From Onchidella celtica (Eukaryota; Mollusca; Gastropoda; Systellommatophora; Onchidiidae), in assembly GCA_963931925.1 (NCBI GenBank), contig OZ007576.1, positions 17,983,657 to 18,047,656 of the forward strand: DNA of 64,000 nt, read 5' to 3'. The position numbers and the translations under genes are program-made. Under the pieces are notes generated by a model. It did no database searches, was not told the DNA's origin, and saw only the letters and a list, made by a program, of their open reading frames with translations. Each line of letters opens with the position of its first letter. Within the stretch, counting starts at the first letter, position 1. Positions 34,749 to 47,747 of this stretch are shown here, in pieces.

Positions 34749-37700
34749 TGTAACCCTTTATTCTCTTTTCTATCTCAGTTCAAAGCAATTCAAACTTGAC
34801 CAATATACAATGTTAAAAAATAAACGGCGTAAGAAAAAAATTTGTACTTTGTCATCAGTGTCTGGCCCAGAATGGCCAGTTTGATCATGCCATAAATTGC
34901 ACATCTGTCCTTTTTTTAAAAAAAGACTGGCTGTGACTAACGAAAATATTCAAAGCATGTATACATTTTTTTCAGACACAGTTTATACAGTATGTTCTGA
35001 GCTTTTACAAGCTCTGCAGCACATGAGAGAGACAACCCTGGAAAATATGCGTGTTCAGAGGCCATCGTGTGTGATAAAAATGAGTTTTACCACCATGGCT
35101 AGTAAACGAAAAACACTGTAAACGGACTTTGTTAATTAACCAGATCTTGATCTAGCTGTGATAAAAATGCACACGTCTTACGCTTGTATTGATTAAATGC
35201 ACCTGTTGGGCGATGTTCTACGCAATGTGTGGGTCTGACGACAAACAACGCTTTTTTTTTCCCCAGGGGCAGCGAGGAGTCGCGGGGAAAATGGGGTCGT
35301 GGGAAGTTAGTACTGGGCCGGGAGAACCAACGCTACGAAAGTTGTACTAGTGAAATCCCAAATGGTTTTGGTATATATCCCATGATTTAGTATCGTATGC
35401 ATGGCCTGGGTCCTGTCCGCCAGTCTCTTGCCAAGCTCTGTCGCCAGTCACACATAACAACCATCCATTTTGGTGACCCTCTAACCGTACGAAACCCCCA
35501 TTATGCCCGAGCGCAAGGTTTTCATGCCGACTATACAACGAGTGTGATCATTACGTACGGGCATGAAGGGGGGCGGGGTGTGTGTTTTGATGATGCAATG
35601 GATGGTTAGGCCAAGGACGAGTGGATTCACGAGTGAATAAAGGCTGAAGTAATCGATAAAGCAAACGAATCAATGAATGAATGAATCGAACAAATGAACA
35701 AGTGATCAAAATGAATTCACGTTATGCATTATTACCCACATCTAGCGCTATCACAACACACTTCCTTCGTGCGGAGCTACACACCCACTCATTCCATGCA
35801 ACGGTGATAATACACACAACGGTAATATATATTTTTAAAATAAACTGTACATTGCAACAATGCATATTAGGACAGTAAAAACGTATGCCTCGCACAAGAT
35901 GTTACATTTATGATAAAAGCACTATAGAGCAGATAGGTCTACTGCCCGAAGAAATTTGGTTTACTTGAAAGTATGAAACCGTACCGTTTTCACTGCTGTG
36001 TCAACAACGCATGATGAAAAGAACAGGGCAGGGAGTGTTTGTTCGGGGGTGTGTCCTATAAAGCCAGCATAAGACATTTGTGACCCCACACCCCACACAC
36101 ATCGAGCGCAAAGAGGGGTACAGTACTATGACCCTCTTTGATCGAGCGCCATTTACTTGCACATGCAGGGCTCAACTTTCAAGGATTTTTACTTTTACAC
36201 TGCCTGGTTGTGGCGCCGATGTAAAAACATGGTATGAATGACAGTCTTTGTAAACATGCAAGGGAAAAATAATCAACATGCAATGGAAACATAAATCATA
36301 ATAATTATGTAAACTTGGAACTTGAGGAAAAATAATTATCAGAGTAAACTCATAGACCAGAAATTTGCGCCACCTAATAGAATGGATAAGATTGACAAGT
36401 GTAAGCTGCCTGTTTGAGAGAATGTTAAAAACTACGTTAAAAAATCATTAATCAGATCACAGATCTAAATGTCAGATCACAGAGATCATAAATCAATCAG
36501 AATCTGTACATCTTCATCGTACCATTTGAATAGATATTTATGTGATAAAACTTGCTGTAAAAGTAAAAACTTTCGACGTACCTGTGCTTCCACTACTGTA
36601 AAAACCCTGGCAGAGGACCGGTGTCTGCATTCAACAGTGCTTTTCGGCCTAACAAGTCTTGCGCTTTAGAAAACATGCAAAAACATCACACGAAAAGAGG
36701 CGATAGGACTCCGCAGTAAAAAAGGATCCTACACGCCTCCAAGCTGAAAACGTGTCCAATGAATGAAGTAGTCAAGCACACAGGTCAAGGATCGAACTAG
36801 CGTGTTTTGGTTCTTCCGTCAATAGCACGGCTGTGTGTTTTAAACCCGTCATCCAGCGAGCTATCGACACATTCTAACTAAATTGTGTACATGTTCCCCA
36901 GTCTGAGGAGATACGGTGTAAAGATCAAAAAGTCAACCCTGCAAGACGACAAACGCTAACAGTTCGGTAAAGACCAGAATGTTTAGACCCGCGATGTCAG
37001 CGCGCTATAGAAATTCGTTGCGACTTCATTGGTCCGCGAGAGGAGGTGTGTCTACCCTACTTCCATGGATCCCTTGGTGGCATTGGCGGCAGGGGCGGAT
37101 TCTCAAAACAGTCCTAAGCAGGGTGCGTTAGCAAACAGCAGTAATTCATTGAAGGTAACCAAGATAATACGCATCAAGGAAAAGAATACTTTATTAGTAT
37201 ACTCCAAGCTGCTGTTATCTCTTAATTACATACAATATTATGATTAAATATATCTAGTGCGAGGCAGTCAGTGTTAATCGAAATAAGTTAGTGTAATTTC
37301 AAGTATATCTAACTCCTGAGGATGATGACCTTTTCCTCTATGCCTAATTAGTTCCGAAAACCTTACTGTTCGTAACTATAACTCAACTGCTCTAAGATTA
37401 GCTGCCGTGGCGGTGCGGACTCGGAAATGACAATCTTAGTCCACAGTCATACAGATGGCTTGAATAAAACGTTTTATCACTTGCGTCAAGTTAATGTTCA
37501 AGTGAGCATCTCCAAAACATGCAAAAATTCTCTAGTACTTTAAAAATGGTAAAGCTAAAAGTGCTAAAATGTAAATATAAAATGTCCTTTGTCGATACCT
37601 GTAACTTACGTGCTACGAAAATGGGGCATTTGAGCAGAAGAACCATTTATTTCAAAATACCGGAACACTGGTCATCAGAAAGTTCAGGTGACCACGAGCT

Positions 37701-38168
37701 ACACTGCCATTTTGATTCAAACCGTAGTGTTTGAAACTGTAGGCATTGTGCGTGTACGTCATTTCGCTGTCTTCCAGGCCTTTCCATTGTTCAATTTCCA
37801 TTTCATATGTAATCCCAAGTTATATCGAGCAGAGCTTTTTGTTTTGTCAGACGGTAATCCTTAACACATGCATGCTAGCTGTGTATACCAACTTCTGCCT
37901 ACAACAATAGAATATAGATCTAATTATAATAAGGACAACTTGTCCACACTGCAAGTCAAGAATTCGTCCCCTTAGATCGTCTAGGTTCTAACTCGCGTCA
38001 ACTTTTTGAGAAGTCGATGATTGGATTTCATGTGATCATAGCTATTAGAGTAAAGAAATTCTTTTCCATAACACAAATTACGCACCGAATCTGCTTGACA
38101 TTTTGACACATAATGGAGAAGTAGTGTGTAGTGAGCAACTCAGTTCAGCCAAAATGAGGAGCTAGAAC
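34749..38168. other. No gene seen
   Basis: Roughly 3.4 kb without a supported gene or repeat. Open frames are short and have no family resemblance or matched splice signals. Confidence 0.5.
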
Positions 38169-38365
38169 CTTGTCATACTAAGGGGTCGAAAACCTTTCAT
38201 TCTAAGGGGACAAAAACGTTGTCATTCTAAGGGGACAAAAACGTTGTCATTCTAAGGGGACAAAAACGTTGTCATTCTAAGGGGACAAAAACGTTGTCAT
38301 TCTAAGGGGACAAAAACGTTGTCATTCTAAGGGGACGAAAATCTTGGCATTCTAAGTAGACGAAT
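38169..38365. repeat. Tandem array, 25-bp unit
   Basis: About eight head-to-tail units containing GTCATTCTAAGGGGACAAAA. The central units are identical and the first and last ones have drifted (for example GTCATACTAAGGGGTCG at the left edge and GGCATTCTAAGTAGACG at the right). No spacers, so not a CRISPR array. Confidence 0.92.
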
Positions 38366-41300
38366 TTGTAAAGACAACTAACAGTCTCGTTTTGTTTCCA
38401 ACTGACTTCAACAATAGGTCGGTGTTTGTAACCCGATCAGTTTTCCAGCCACAACGAACTTGAACGCCTGCGTGTGGAGCTTCTCGGGTTATCGATTACT
38501 CGGGTTGCTTCCAAAGGCAGACCCCGTAACACTCGTGGAAGCGTAAGGGTATTTTTATGAATTTAGCATTTTGAAAGGCATCGATTATAATACGGTTTGT
38601 CGAAGGATTAAAAAAAAAAAATGATGTGCCAATCAATATGCTTCGAAAATGTTCATACTGCTCGGCTCATTAAATCACAGACTTCCTATATTATTTGTGA
38701 AAGTATGTAATTTCACGGACTGTTGAAATCTAGTTGAGCCAATTTGTGGCATCGGTAAATTTTCAAAAACGAAACATGTGCAACTGGATTGATCTCACAA
38801 TAGCTATTTGGGAGGGTGCGAATGAATGTTGTTGCACTGATAACAGATTATTTATGTTCATGTGGACCGAAGTAGACTAATCATCACTGACTGCCAACTG
38901 TTAAATCAGATTAATTGAAACATATTACAGCAAACTCAATGTATAAGTGTTGAGCCAGTTTGAAAACAATTTACTCAATTTTTAAACAGTCATTTCAGGA
39001 GAGCAGTTTAATTCCTCGAAGTCGAGAAAAGTTACAAAAATTACAACAACAAAAAGTTGGGAAAACGGTGAGGGTGTGTGTGTGTGGGGGGGGGGTGGTG
39101 TAGAGCGCACTGTAGTACTGTCATTTACAGTATTTAAAATGAAGGGAAAAATTGCCCGACACAGTTTTGTATTTATAGGCCTGCCCGATAAAGAACGAGC
39201 ACCCACCTTTGGATCACCTATAGATCCACCCCTGCTACATTGTTTTTGTGAAGATGTGCACTCGCTACCGGCCAACGCATTACCCAGCCAACCAGAGCGA
39301 CCTTTTAGAAGGATACAGTAAACTACATGTATTTGTCCTCCCGAATGTTCTCCAAGGTGTAAAAACCGGAAACAAATATGTGCAATAATTAGTTTATTTT
39401 GGGTATAATTTTGCAAAACATCAATATTTACTAACCCAGAAACCCGTTTTCTCTGCCCCGATAAACTGAAAATGCCTGTCCACTGCTCCACAACTTGATG
39501 TTAAAACTGGGGAGACTTGTGCGTTTTGGAAGTGAAAAAAAGCTATTGGAAGGTTGCTTTTCAGCAAGTCTTAACGACCACTTATCACGTCCTTACTACA
39601 ATATACTGTAGCTTGATTTTCAGAACCTAAATTAAAATTTCACAAACATAAGAGAAAAGGCCCGAATAAAATTCTGTTTCTGTACAGTTTCTGAAACCAG
39701 AATGTTCTATGGCCAAAATAGTCTAATCGAGAAAAAACCAGTTTGAAATTTGTAACCTTAATGAAAATTCAAATAACTGCAACCATTTCAACATAGTCAC
39801 GTGAATAATTTTATTGGGCTATGAAATGAAGACGCATTGTGTCTTGGATATCTACAGCATTTCAGTACAATGAATAAAATTGGACATAACGTTCTGGTTG
39901 ATAACCCTCCACCTGTTCCCCTGACTGCAAGGTATCTTATTGATTCGTGGCTGAAATAGCGAGTGACAACATTCAATAACATTAACTGAGTTTCCCCAAC
40001 AGCATCTGATGTCTAGCTAAAATACCACAAGATTACCCGGTCTCTTGAACTTGTTTCCTGACAAGAGTGGTTTCTAATCCTACAGTGGACAAGAAACGGG
40101 GGCGATACATGTAAAGACTGTTATAGAGCTGGTCAAAAGGCTTACAAAAAAATAATAAAACGCTTGACAATATGACATTTCATCTAATTTTATCTGAAGT
40201 GCATCCTTCAATTTGAACACATCTGGGGCGTTATGAACTGCGTCCTTCAATCTGAGCACATCTGAGACCTTATGAACTGTGTGCGAACTGACTCAGAAAT
40301 GTAACCTCATTAGTCTGGCTGTTTATGGACCGTGGTATTTTAGAAGCTACTGCTGAACAGAAAACTCGGTATTTTCTGTAGCTTTATTAAGTAGACTACA
40401 GTCCCCCTCACTGCCAGTCAGGCCTGCAGCGTGATCTTCGCCACGCTACACACAGCGCAGGTTCTAATATTATTGCTTCTCAGTTGCATTTTGCACTAAA
40501 CATCGCTCCTCCCACCCCCCCCCCCCCCATTTTCAACCGTTTTTGGTTTAGGCCTCACAAGCATCGGGAACACTGATGCTAGGCATGTGAAGATAAAACA
40601 CCTAAATCCTTCCAAATGATTCAGGGAACTGGGCGAGACTAGGTAAACGGTGGGGAAAAAAAAAGCCCAGTAAACTCATTTTTCATTGTCCAAAGACAAA
40701 AAGCAAGTGGATAGATTCCGTAAAAATCAAATCAAAACTTAAATTAACGCTTGGCTTTTGAGCTTTAGAGAATCTATAATTAACTGGTGAACAAAGTTCT
40801 TGCTCTGTAATTATTGGAAGAATAATTGGACGGTTTTGTGTTCCGCTTTTTACGGATTTTATATTAATTGCCCATTCTAGGAATAGTAAAAAAAAAAAAA
40901 AAAACGATACTCAGCCTCTACCCGTGATAAACTTCGATTACATCCCCCTTCCCCTATCTTTCAACGCTCTCCAAGCACTTCCCGTCGACGTGAAAACCAT
41001 AGGTGAATACTTGGCCAATAAAAACTGCACATACTAAAGTACGCAAATTTATGATGAAACACTAGTTTTCAGTTCCTTAAAATTATTGATCATGCTGACG
41101 ATATTTCCAATTCAAACTTACGAAACCGTTCAAGTATCAAAATGTTAAGGCTCTCTGTCTTCCCATAAATATGCGCACGTAAATGGGCCTTGCATCTGCC
41201 TACCAAATTTCATATGCGTTCGACGAGTAGTTTCGGAACCTTTTCGCCGAACACAAACCGGCCTAGCTCCAAATTAATGGATACAGGAACCTTCCTCGTG

Positions 41301-44300
41301 TTTCAATCATGAGGCTGTGACAATATCCCACGACCCGTTTAACCGATAAAGCGGGGGTGTAACAAATGTAAAAACGTCCGATAACAAAGGATCAAACTAC
41401 ATGTCATTGCTTCGTTAGCTTTCTGGCTCTATCTAGACCGTGTTGATCATGCTTGACATTTGCCATGGCCACTGCCTCCACTTTGACCGTGAGGCGCGTT
41501 TCATGATCCATTCTAGGATAACTAGCACTCAGTCCATACAAAACTGATCTTGGACGATTTTTTTTTGGGTCACAGCATTGGCAGGCTCGAGTCAATTACT
41601 CTGGAGTGTACTTGTCAGCGTGGAGAGCATGGTTTTTATTACCACAATCGGCCTGCCCGGAAATGGAGACTGAAGCAGTGAAGGTGAATAGATTGTCCAA
41701 CAATGGGGAGAAGTTCTATGAATCGAATTCCTATATCAGATCACTAACTGCCTGTTGATACTAGAAATGCGTGTTTACCTGAAAGACGGAGTGTTTGAGG
41801 TCGAGTTTGGGTTTCGAGGTGTTTTTGTTGTTTTTGGTACTTTACTCAAGTTTGGTATCCAGTTTCAGTTTAAATTTCACCAATAGAATTACGTCGGTAC
41901 TTGATTATATTGGTAAAATTCTGAAAAATCGTTTTCTACCAATCTGAAAATTTTGCAAATGTGTACAAGTCTTTAAATCAAGTTGTACATCTTGGCCTCT
42001 TTCAGAGAGTACAAGACGAACTTGGGACTCGCGTCAGAAAATTCATGGATTAGCTGCCAAAGGCATTCTCCGGGTATGTGTGAAATCTATATATTCAGTT
42101 CAATGTGGCACTCATTTTGGGGGGAGAATGGGTGTGAAAACTGGTGAAGTCTGAAGTTTTCATCCTTACGTCAAATGCACAAAAAAAACATTGATCGCAT
42201 GCAAGTTTTCACATCGAATATCCGTGCCCACCGCCAAAGGTCACCGTCAATCCCGTCTGTTTTATTGCTGCAATAAAAGTCGCCAGCATCCGATGTTTCC
42301 ATACTTTATTTGGTTACCATGACAACTGACGTCATGTGGACAAACTATTCATTTCAATATATTTCGCACACCTTTTTCACCTGACTGAATTTCTGGTGCC
42401 AAATATTTAAATTTTCCAAACAATTCTTCGAGAATAAGATATTAAATGGTGTACCTAATGTCTTCTTGCCTTTGTCGCTGTTTCAGCTAGACCTACTTGA
42501 AAAATTCCCTTGTTTGATGTTCCATTTTGGTATTAGCAGGGCACAAGATGTTTAGTGTTGAGTGCTCGTCCGCCCATCAAGGTACGCGAGAAAAACTGAT
42601 GGACAGACGCGGATATGTAGTGTGAACATGCGATAAGTCAAGACCATAACTAAACCCTTTCCTGTCCAGATCCTCAGATCGATGACTGTCGCCAACGATT
42701 GTTAGATAATTTGAAACACTACAACGACACCTCATAAAATAAGCACACAAGCCGGTGCGCACACACAATATGTAGAAAAGACTGAATAATTACCGGTATT
42801 CTTAAGAAAGGCACCATAATATTGGGCGACATCGCATTCGAACTATCCAATGTGTATTTGCATTTTTTAAAATTTAAATGTACGAAATATGACCAAATAT
42901 TTTCCAGGTCCACAAACTTTCTAGCATTGTAGTTGCAAAACGCGCGAGTTATCTGCATTGATTTCAAATATTCCGGCCACTGCGTGATAGAGCTTGAAAT
43001 AGCCCGCAACCCATCACAATAGAGGTTTCTGGTGTATACGGGTTTGGAGTGACAAAAGCAGATTTGAATGGCTGCTGGCTTTACTGGAATCACATAAACA
43101 GGACTGTTCTCTTGGTGGGCAGGGAGAGATGTACATTAGCAACGGGCATGGCCGTTGGGATGACTGAAAAGCACCAATATGTTCTCACAACTAAACGATG
43201 TTATATGCCAAATGCAACTTTCTCCGGATTCTGAATGCCGAACACAGCTCAACAATACAGAGTGCGAATTTGAATACATTCTATTGATGTTTCCATACGG
43301 TACTTCAATTCAGCACACTGCTCATAGAGTGTGCTTTGCATTATCACTTTAATGTTCCAGTTCAGCCCACCCAAACATCGACTGCCGAGCTGTAACCTCA
43401 ACAATACATTGTATGGATGGCTGTGCTATCATTTCAAAAATTCAGACACCCGTATTCTGTGAACATTACGGCTGCCACAGTAGTTTGTGCCAAGAATCCA
43501 GCAGTTATTCCAAAACTCTGAATACAGGTCAGAGCCCCAGCAGTACAGCGTATGGACGTTCGTGAATTCTCGTTCATTTCTGGCACATGCGTCGAGATGC
43601 TTTCTCATCACAGTTTGCTCACTTACTGTCCAACTCTTCCTGGCGTCGACTGCCGAGCCCCCCCCCCCCCCCCAGCAATGCAACGTCAGAACTGGTTGCA
43701 AAAGACCATAGTGTCTATCAGTCTCACAGCCTGTCAGTATGCTTTAATCTTCCAATTCTTATTTCGAACAGGGCCATAATACATTTGTGGATATTCCCTA
43801 CAGTTAAAACCAAGGCCATGCAATAAATAATCATTCGGTACAGACCGTGTACTGATGATATAGCAATTTGTAGCCTATAATTATTTCGAAAGTGAATTTT
43901 GACTTTGGTTTTGTTTTAATGCGAGACCTTAAAATGCTGCTCTCCGGTCTGTCAAGATACACCCTCTTGTAATGCTTAAATCCATCAGTCACTTCTTACA
44001 TCTCCGAGAAACATCCAATATTGTAAACTTAAAACCCTAACAGATAAAAAGATCATTCAGAAAATGTGCTTTCAACGGATTTGTACCTTTAAACTGGCAT
44101 AGAATTAGTCAAGCATTTTTCCTTTTATAACACGTTTCCAAGCTTGGAAGACTAGTGACTTGAACAGGTCTACCGGCTTAATAGCAATATATTTATTTTT
44201 TTTAAATTACATTTTGCCTGCTTGGTGTGTCGCTTGAATAAATGAAAGCCGTAGAGCATTACTTTTTCACGAGTTAATTTAAAGCCGGTCTGTAAAGCCC

Positions 44301-46314
44301 AAATTTTTAGGTCAGATTTAATCAAGCTCAAGGATGCAGTGTCAGCAAAATGCAACTGACATGAAGTCTCAGTAAAAAATATGACCAACATTAACGTGCA
44401 TGTCTGACACACGTATTTTAGATTTACGTTATTTCAGTGCGCATTATTATGTACTAGTAACTGCCCCATTCTTCGAATGGTAAAAAACAAAGCTCACCAC
44501 TCCAGACCGAAAGGAATCAGCACAAAGACATTGATGTCGAGACACTTTGGGTCATCCACATAAAATCGGCGATCAATAGATAGATAGGATAGTATTACAG
44601 TAGTACACAGTGCACAGTAGTGCGCACCGAGCATTTTTCATGGGCTCATGTGTTCGTAAAAAATGATCTAAATATTTACGCACAGTTTTCTTGGTATGAA
44701 TGAATGGCACTCACCTCATCTGTATAACACTATACTCGGTATCACTATCAAAGTTTTCTTGGCGTGGCTGGATCGTGAACTCTAGTTTACATTTCCGGTA
44801 AGAGGCGGAAATGACGAAATTGACGGAAGTACATTATCACGTCGTATTCGCAATCATGAATTGATAACTGATAATTATAACTGATTTTCTGGGAAAAGTA
44901 AAGAGTTTCGGGAAAAAATGAGCTCGACATGTACAGGCTTAATAAATTTTACATACATGTGTCAAGTTTCATTTCTCTAAGTTGCGTAGTAAAAAAGCCT
45001 TTGCGGGAACAAAGTTGGGCCCAAGCTCCATTATTATATGATGCATGCGTTTTTTGTTCTTTTTTTACGTGTGAATATGCGTTTTGGTGTTCCGCGGCCC
45101 GATTAGGTGAACAGAGCTTTCTATGATAAGGCAGACGTTGACAAGTGTTATCTACCGAGGAGCTGGACAGGAAAAGTTTCCAGAACTGGTCTCGTTATGT
45201 CACTAGGATTGAAAAAATTAATGGCGCAGTAACAATTCTGTGCAGCCTCTCAATATGCTCCGATCTTTCACTTCTAACTCTTAACCGCATAGTAATCAGA
45301 TTAATGGACACTCACGAGTTGAGAAAAAAAAAAAAGGCAAAATAAAAACTCGGTACACATCGTTCGCTGATATTATGGTAATGAAGGCGTTTATTTCAAA
45401 CCTGATTTCGAATTATCGTCACTGCTTTTACGTTTAAGGCATAAGGCATTTGACACACTTGGGATATTAAGAAAAAAAATCCTATCATTTGGTAATTTAT
45501 GGCATTGTGATTCATTGGATTATTATATTTTCCTAATGACGCATTTCTTTTTCTATAGCCCTCGTGCTCAGGAATGCAGTGCCACAAGTAGCCTTTTGGC
45601 AACAGTCATAAATTATATGCCATTATCGGAGAGCATTGACGTCATGGAACTCCCCGACTTAAAGACTATGCCTGATGTAGGAAATCGTTCCATGGACATG
45701 TTTTAGTTGTAGGCGAGTAAAGGTTGCTATAACCTTTTTTTTTTTCTTAAAAACTATCAGCAAAGTCCTACAGTAAGTGTCATTGGAAACTTAGATGTTA
45801 CATACAAAGCCATAACAACTCCAGATGCGACTCCATTTCTCCGTTTCATAGTAAAAAGTGACGCTTTTTGAGTTTCTTAACCGCACGTCTGCACGACACA
45901 AAGGCCACTGTGCGCCTTTCACGTTTTTTTTTTTTTCGTTATCTTTGGGGTGTTACTGCACGTGAGGTAAAATGAAGTGAAGTTAAAATCTGAGGTAAAG
46001 GTCCATACTGCAAGGAAACGGATACGTTAAAAATCGGCAAAATGTTACTCGGCAAATTTAACGAATGAGCTTGTGTCCACTTGTAAAACTGCGGAAACGC
46101 GTGGGGAGAAGGTACGTCTTTTCCTTATCAGAACATGCAGAGATTGGTTACATTCCCATTCCTGTTTCCCGTCACGCCCTGTGCCAGATTTTCTATTCGT
46201 GATACCTCGCGTAGGGTAACGTGCTGAGGAGATGCCCAAATCTCTAAGTAAAGTTATGCCCATGTATTAAGCATAAATTAACTCTTTTTGCAGGAAACAA
46301 TTCAGAACGTGAAA
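38366..46314. other. No gene seen; flank of element B
   Basis: Nearly 8 kb without a supported gene. Visible items are a two-copy direct repeat of about 44 bp at 40195-40285 (GTCCTTCAATCTGAGCACAT and GCATCCTTCAATTTGAACAC), C14 at 40515-40528, an A run near 40889-40904 and C16 at 43658-43673. Around 43235-43690 loosely repeated CTGCCGAGC and CAACAATACA-type words recur. A frame at about 45560-45705 follows a TTTCTTTTTCTATAG acceptor-like site but is too weak to call an exon. Confidence 0.5.
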
Positions 46315-46319
46315 CCTTC

Positions 46320-47532
46320 TGTCGCGATGTGGGTTAGATGGGGAGAATTCGACTGACACTCTTTCGAGGTCCGCTCCCACAATCGACGAACACACAAAAA
46401 AAAATACTTGCACTCTAAAAACTAAATAAATCAATTGCTTTGATTTTTAGCAGAACTGTAGGGCAGTTTAATTACAGGAATTAATGTAACAAATATAATT
46501 ATAAATATAAATATCAATTCAAAGGCAACTGAATCTAACTAATGAAACTACAGCTTTCTATAAAGACTAACTTATTCACTCTAACTACTTGCAGGTCATA
46601 TGAGTTATATGCCAAATAGAATCCGCGCACGTGGCGACGGATATAACAGTTTAAATTCTATTAATTCAATGAGACATGTTATGATATGGACATTTCCTCT
46701 AGACACGCCATGGAGAATGCTTGTACAACCATGCGTTGTCTGGCGGTAACTCTGAAACTGTCTTCAAAAGTAAGTAGAGCGGTTCACTTTCATCATTACA
46801 AATTAGTATGAACTCTCACCATTAGGCCCTCACTGGGAGTGAGAGCGCTGGATGTAAACGCTGTGGGTTCATATCAAACCAAGTAGCTTAGGCTCTGGAG
46901 CTTTAACTCATGGCGCTCCTCACAATATATGGACTGCTCAACTGCGTCTCTATGTCTCTCATCTGGCTGAGGACTATCGCCGTCCACCTCGTAAGTGGAT
47001 TGTCTACATGTGGCCTCTATCTAAGCTCTGCACGGGTTTAAATACTAAAGCTATGTCTCGACCTTCCGTCCAGATTCATACATTTGATTGGTGCAGTCGC
47101 TTCAGCTCAGCCTGCAATATTAATTTACGCTTGTCATGGCCTTGCGCCAAAATCAAGGTCAATTTTACGGTCTAGACAAAATTTAAAATGCGAAACATTA
47201 ACTACTAAAATCTTCAAACCCCGTGCTTTCTACTCTTATGCACGAATTTCCGAACGCCAACTAAGCGTCTAAATAAACTACCTTTACTCGCCCCTTATCT
47301 ATGTTAATCAAAATCACGGGGTCGAGAACTGCTCTGTCATTCCTAGCTATACATTTATTCTGTCTCGCCCCTCCTTCTCTCCATCCATCAGAAAAAAGGC
47401 GTTTCAAAACAAACTGTTCACGAGAACAGCTCAAGGACAAATTACGCTGGTTATACTCAACAAGATCGCAAAAATTAACTCACTGACGTCGTGACCTAGC
47501 ACGGCATTTATGATCCTAATGTGATCGTGACA
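46320..47532 (-). repeat. Element B 3' LTR (uninterrupted)
   Basis: This 1213-bp LTR reads, on the minus strand, from TGTCACGATCACATTAGG to CATCGCGACA. It matches 58424-58593 plus 62256-63307 apart from a few substitutions and one 4-bp length difference in an AT-rich run. It is recognisably homologous to the LTR of element A (shared TTCTCGTG-ACAGTTTGTTTT, CGACCCCGTG and TTGACCTTG blocks). A TATTTAAA box lies on the minus strand at 47037-47044. Confidence 0.93.
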
Positions 47533-47692
47533 CATCCCCCACCCCAGTGAAAACTTAGGGTTTGAACTACATAACTGTCTACTAACGTTGCTATGTAATA
47601 GTACTTTTGAAAGGGCTATATAGTAAAAAATATAGCGTTACTGAAAGCCAAAAAAAAAAAATTCTAAGAACGTGCATTATCGATGGACAATA
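47533..47692 (-). other. Element B polypurine tract and end of 3' untranslated region
   Basis: On the minus strand TTTTCACTGGGGTGGGGGA lies two bases before the 3' LTR, the same as in element A. The plus-strand TGGACAATA at 47684-47692 is the left copy of the LINE target duplication. Confidence 0.75.
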
Positions 47693-47747
47693 TATATATG
47701 GCCTTTAGCGTCTTTACAGACGGTCTTAGCAGCTAGAATATTCACTT

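Noticed and set aside
38169-38365. CRISPR-like array
   Set aside because: Units are directly adjacent without unique spacers and the context is eukaryotic.
45555-45706. Possible terminal coding exon after a TTTCTTTTTCTATAG acceptor-like site
   Set aside because: About 48 codons with no family resemblance, no partner exon and no polyadenylation signal nearby.
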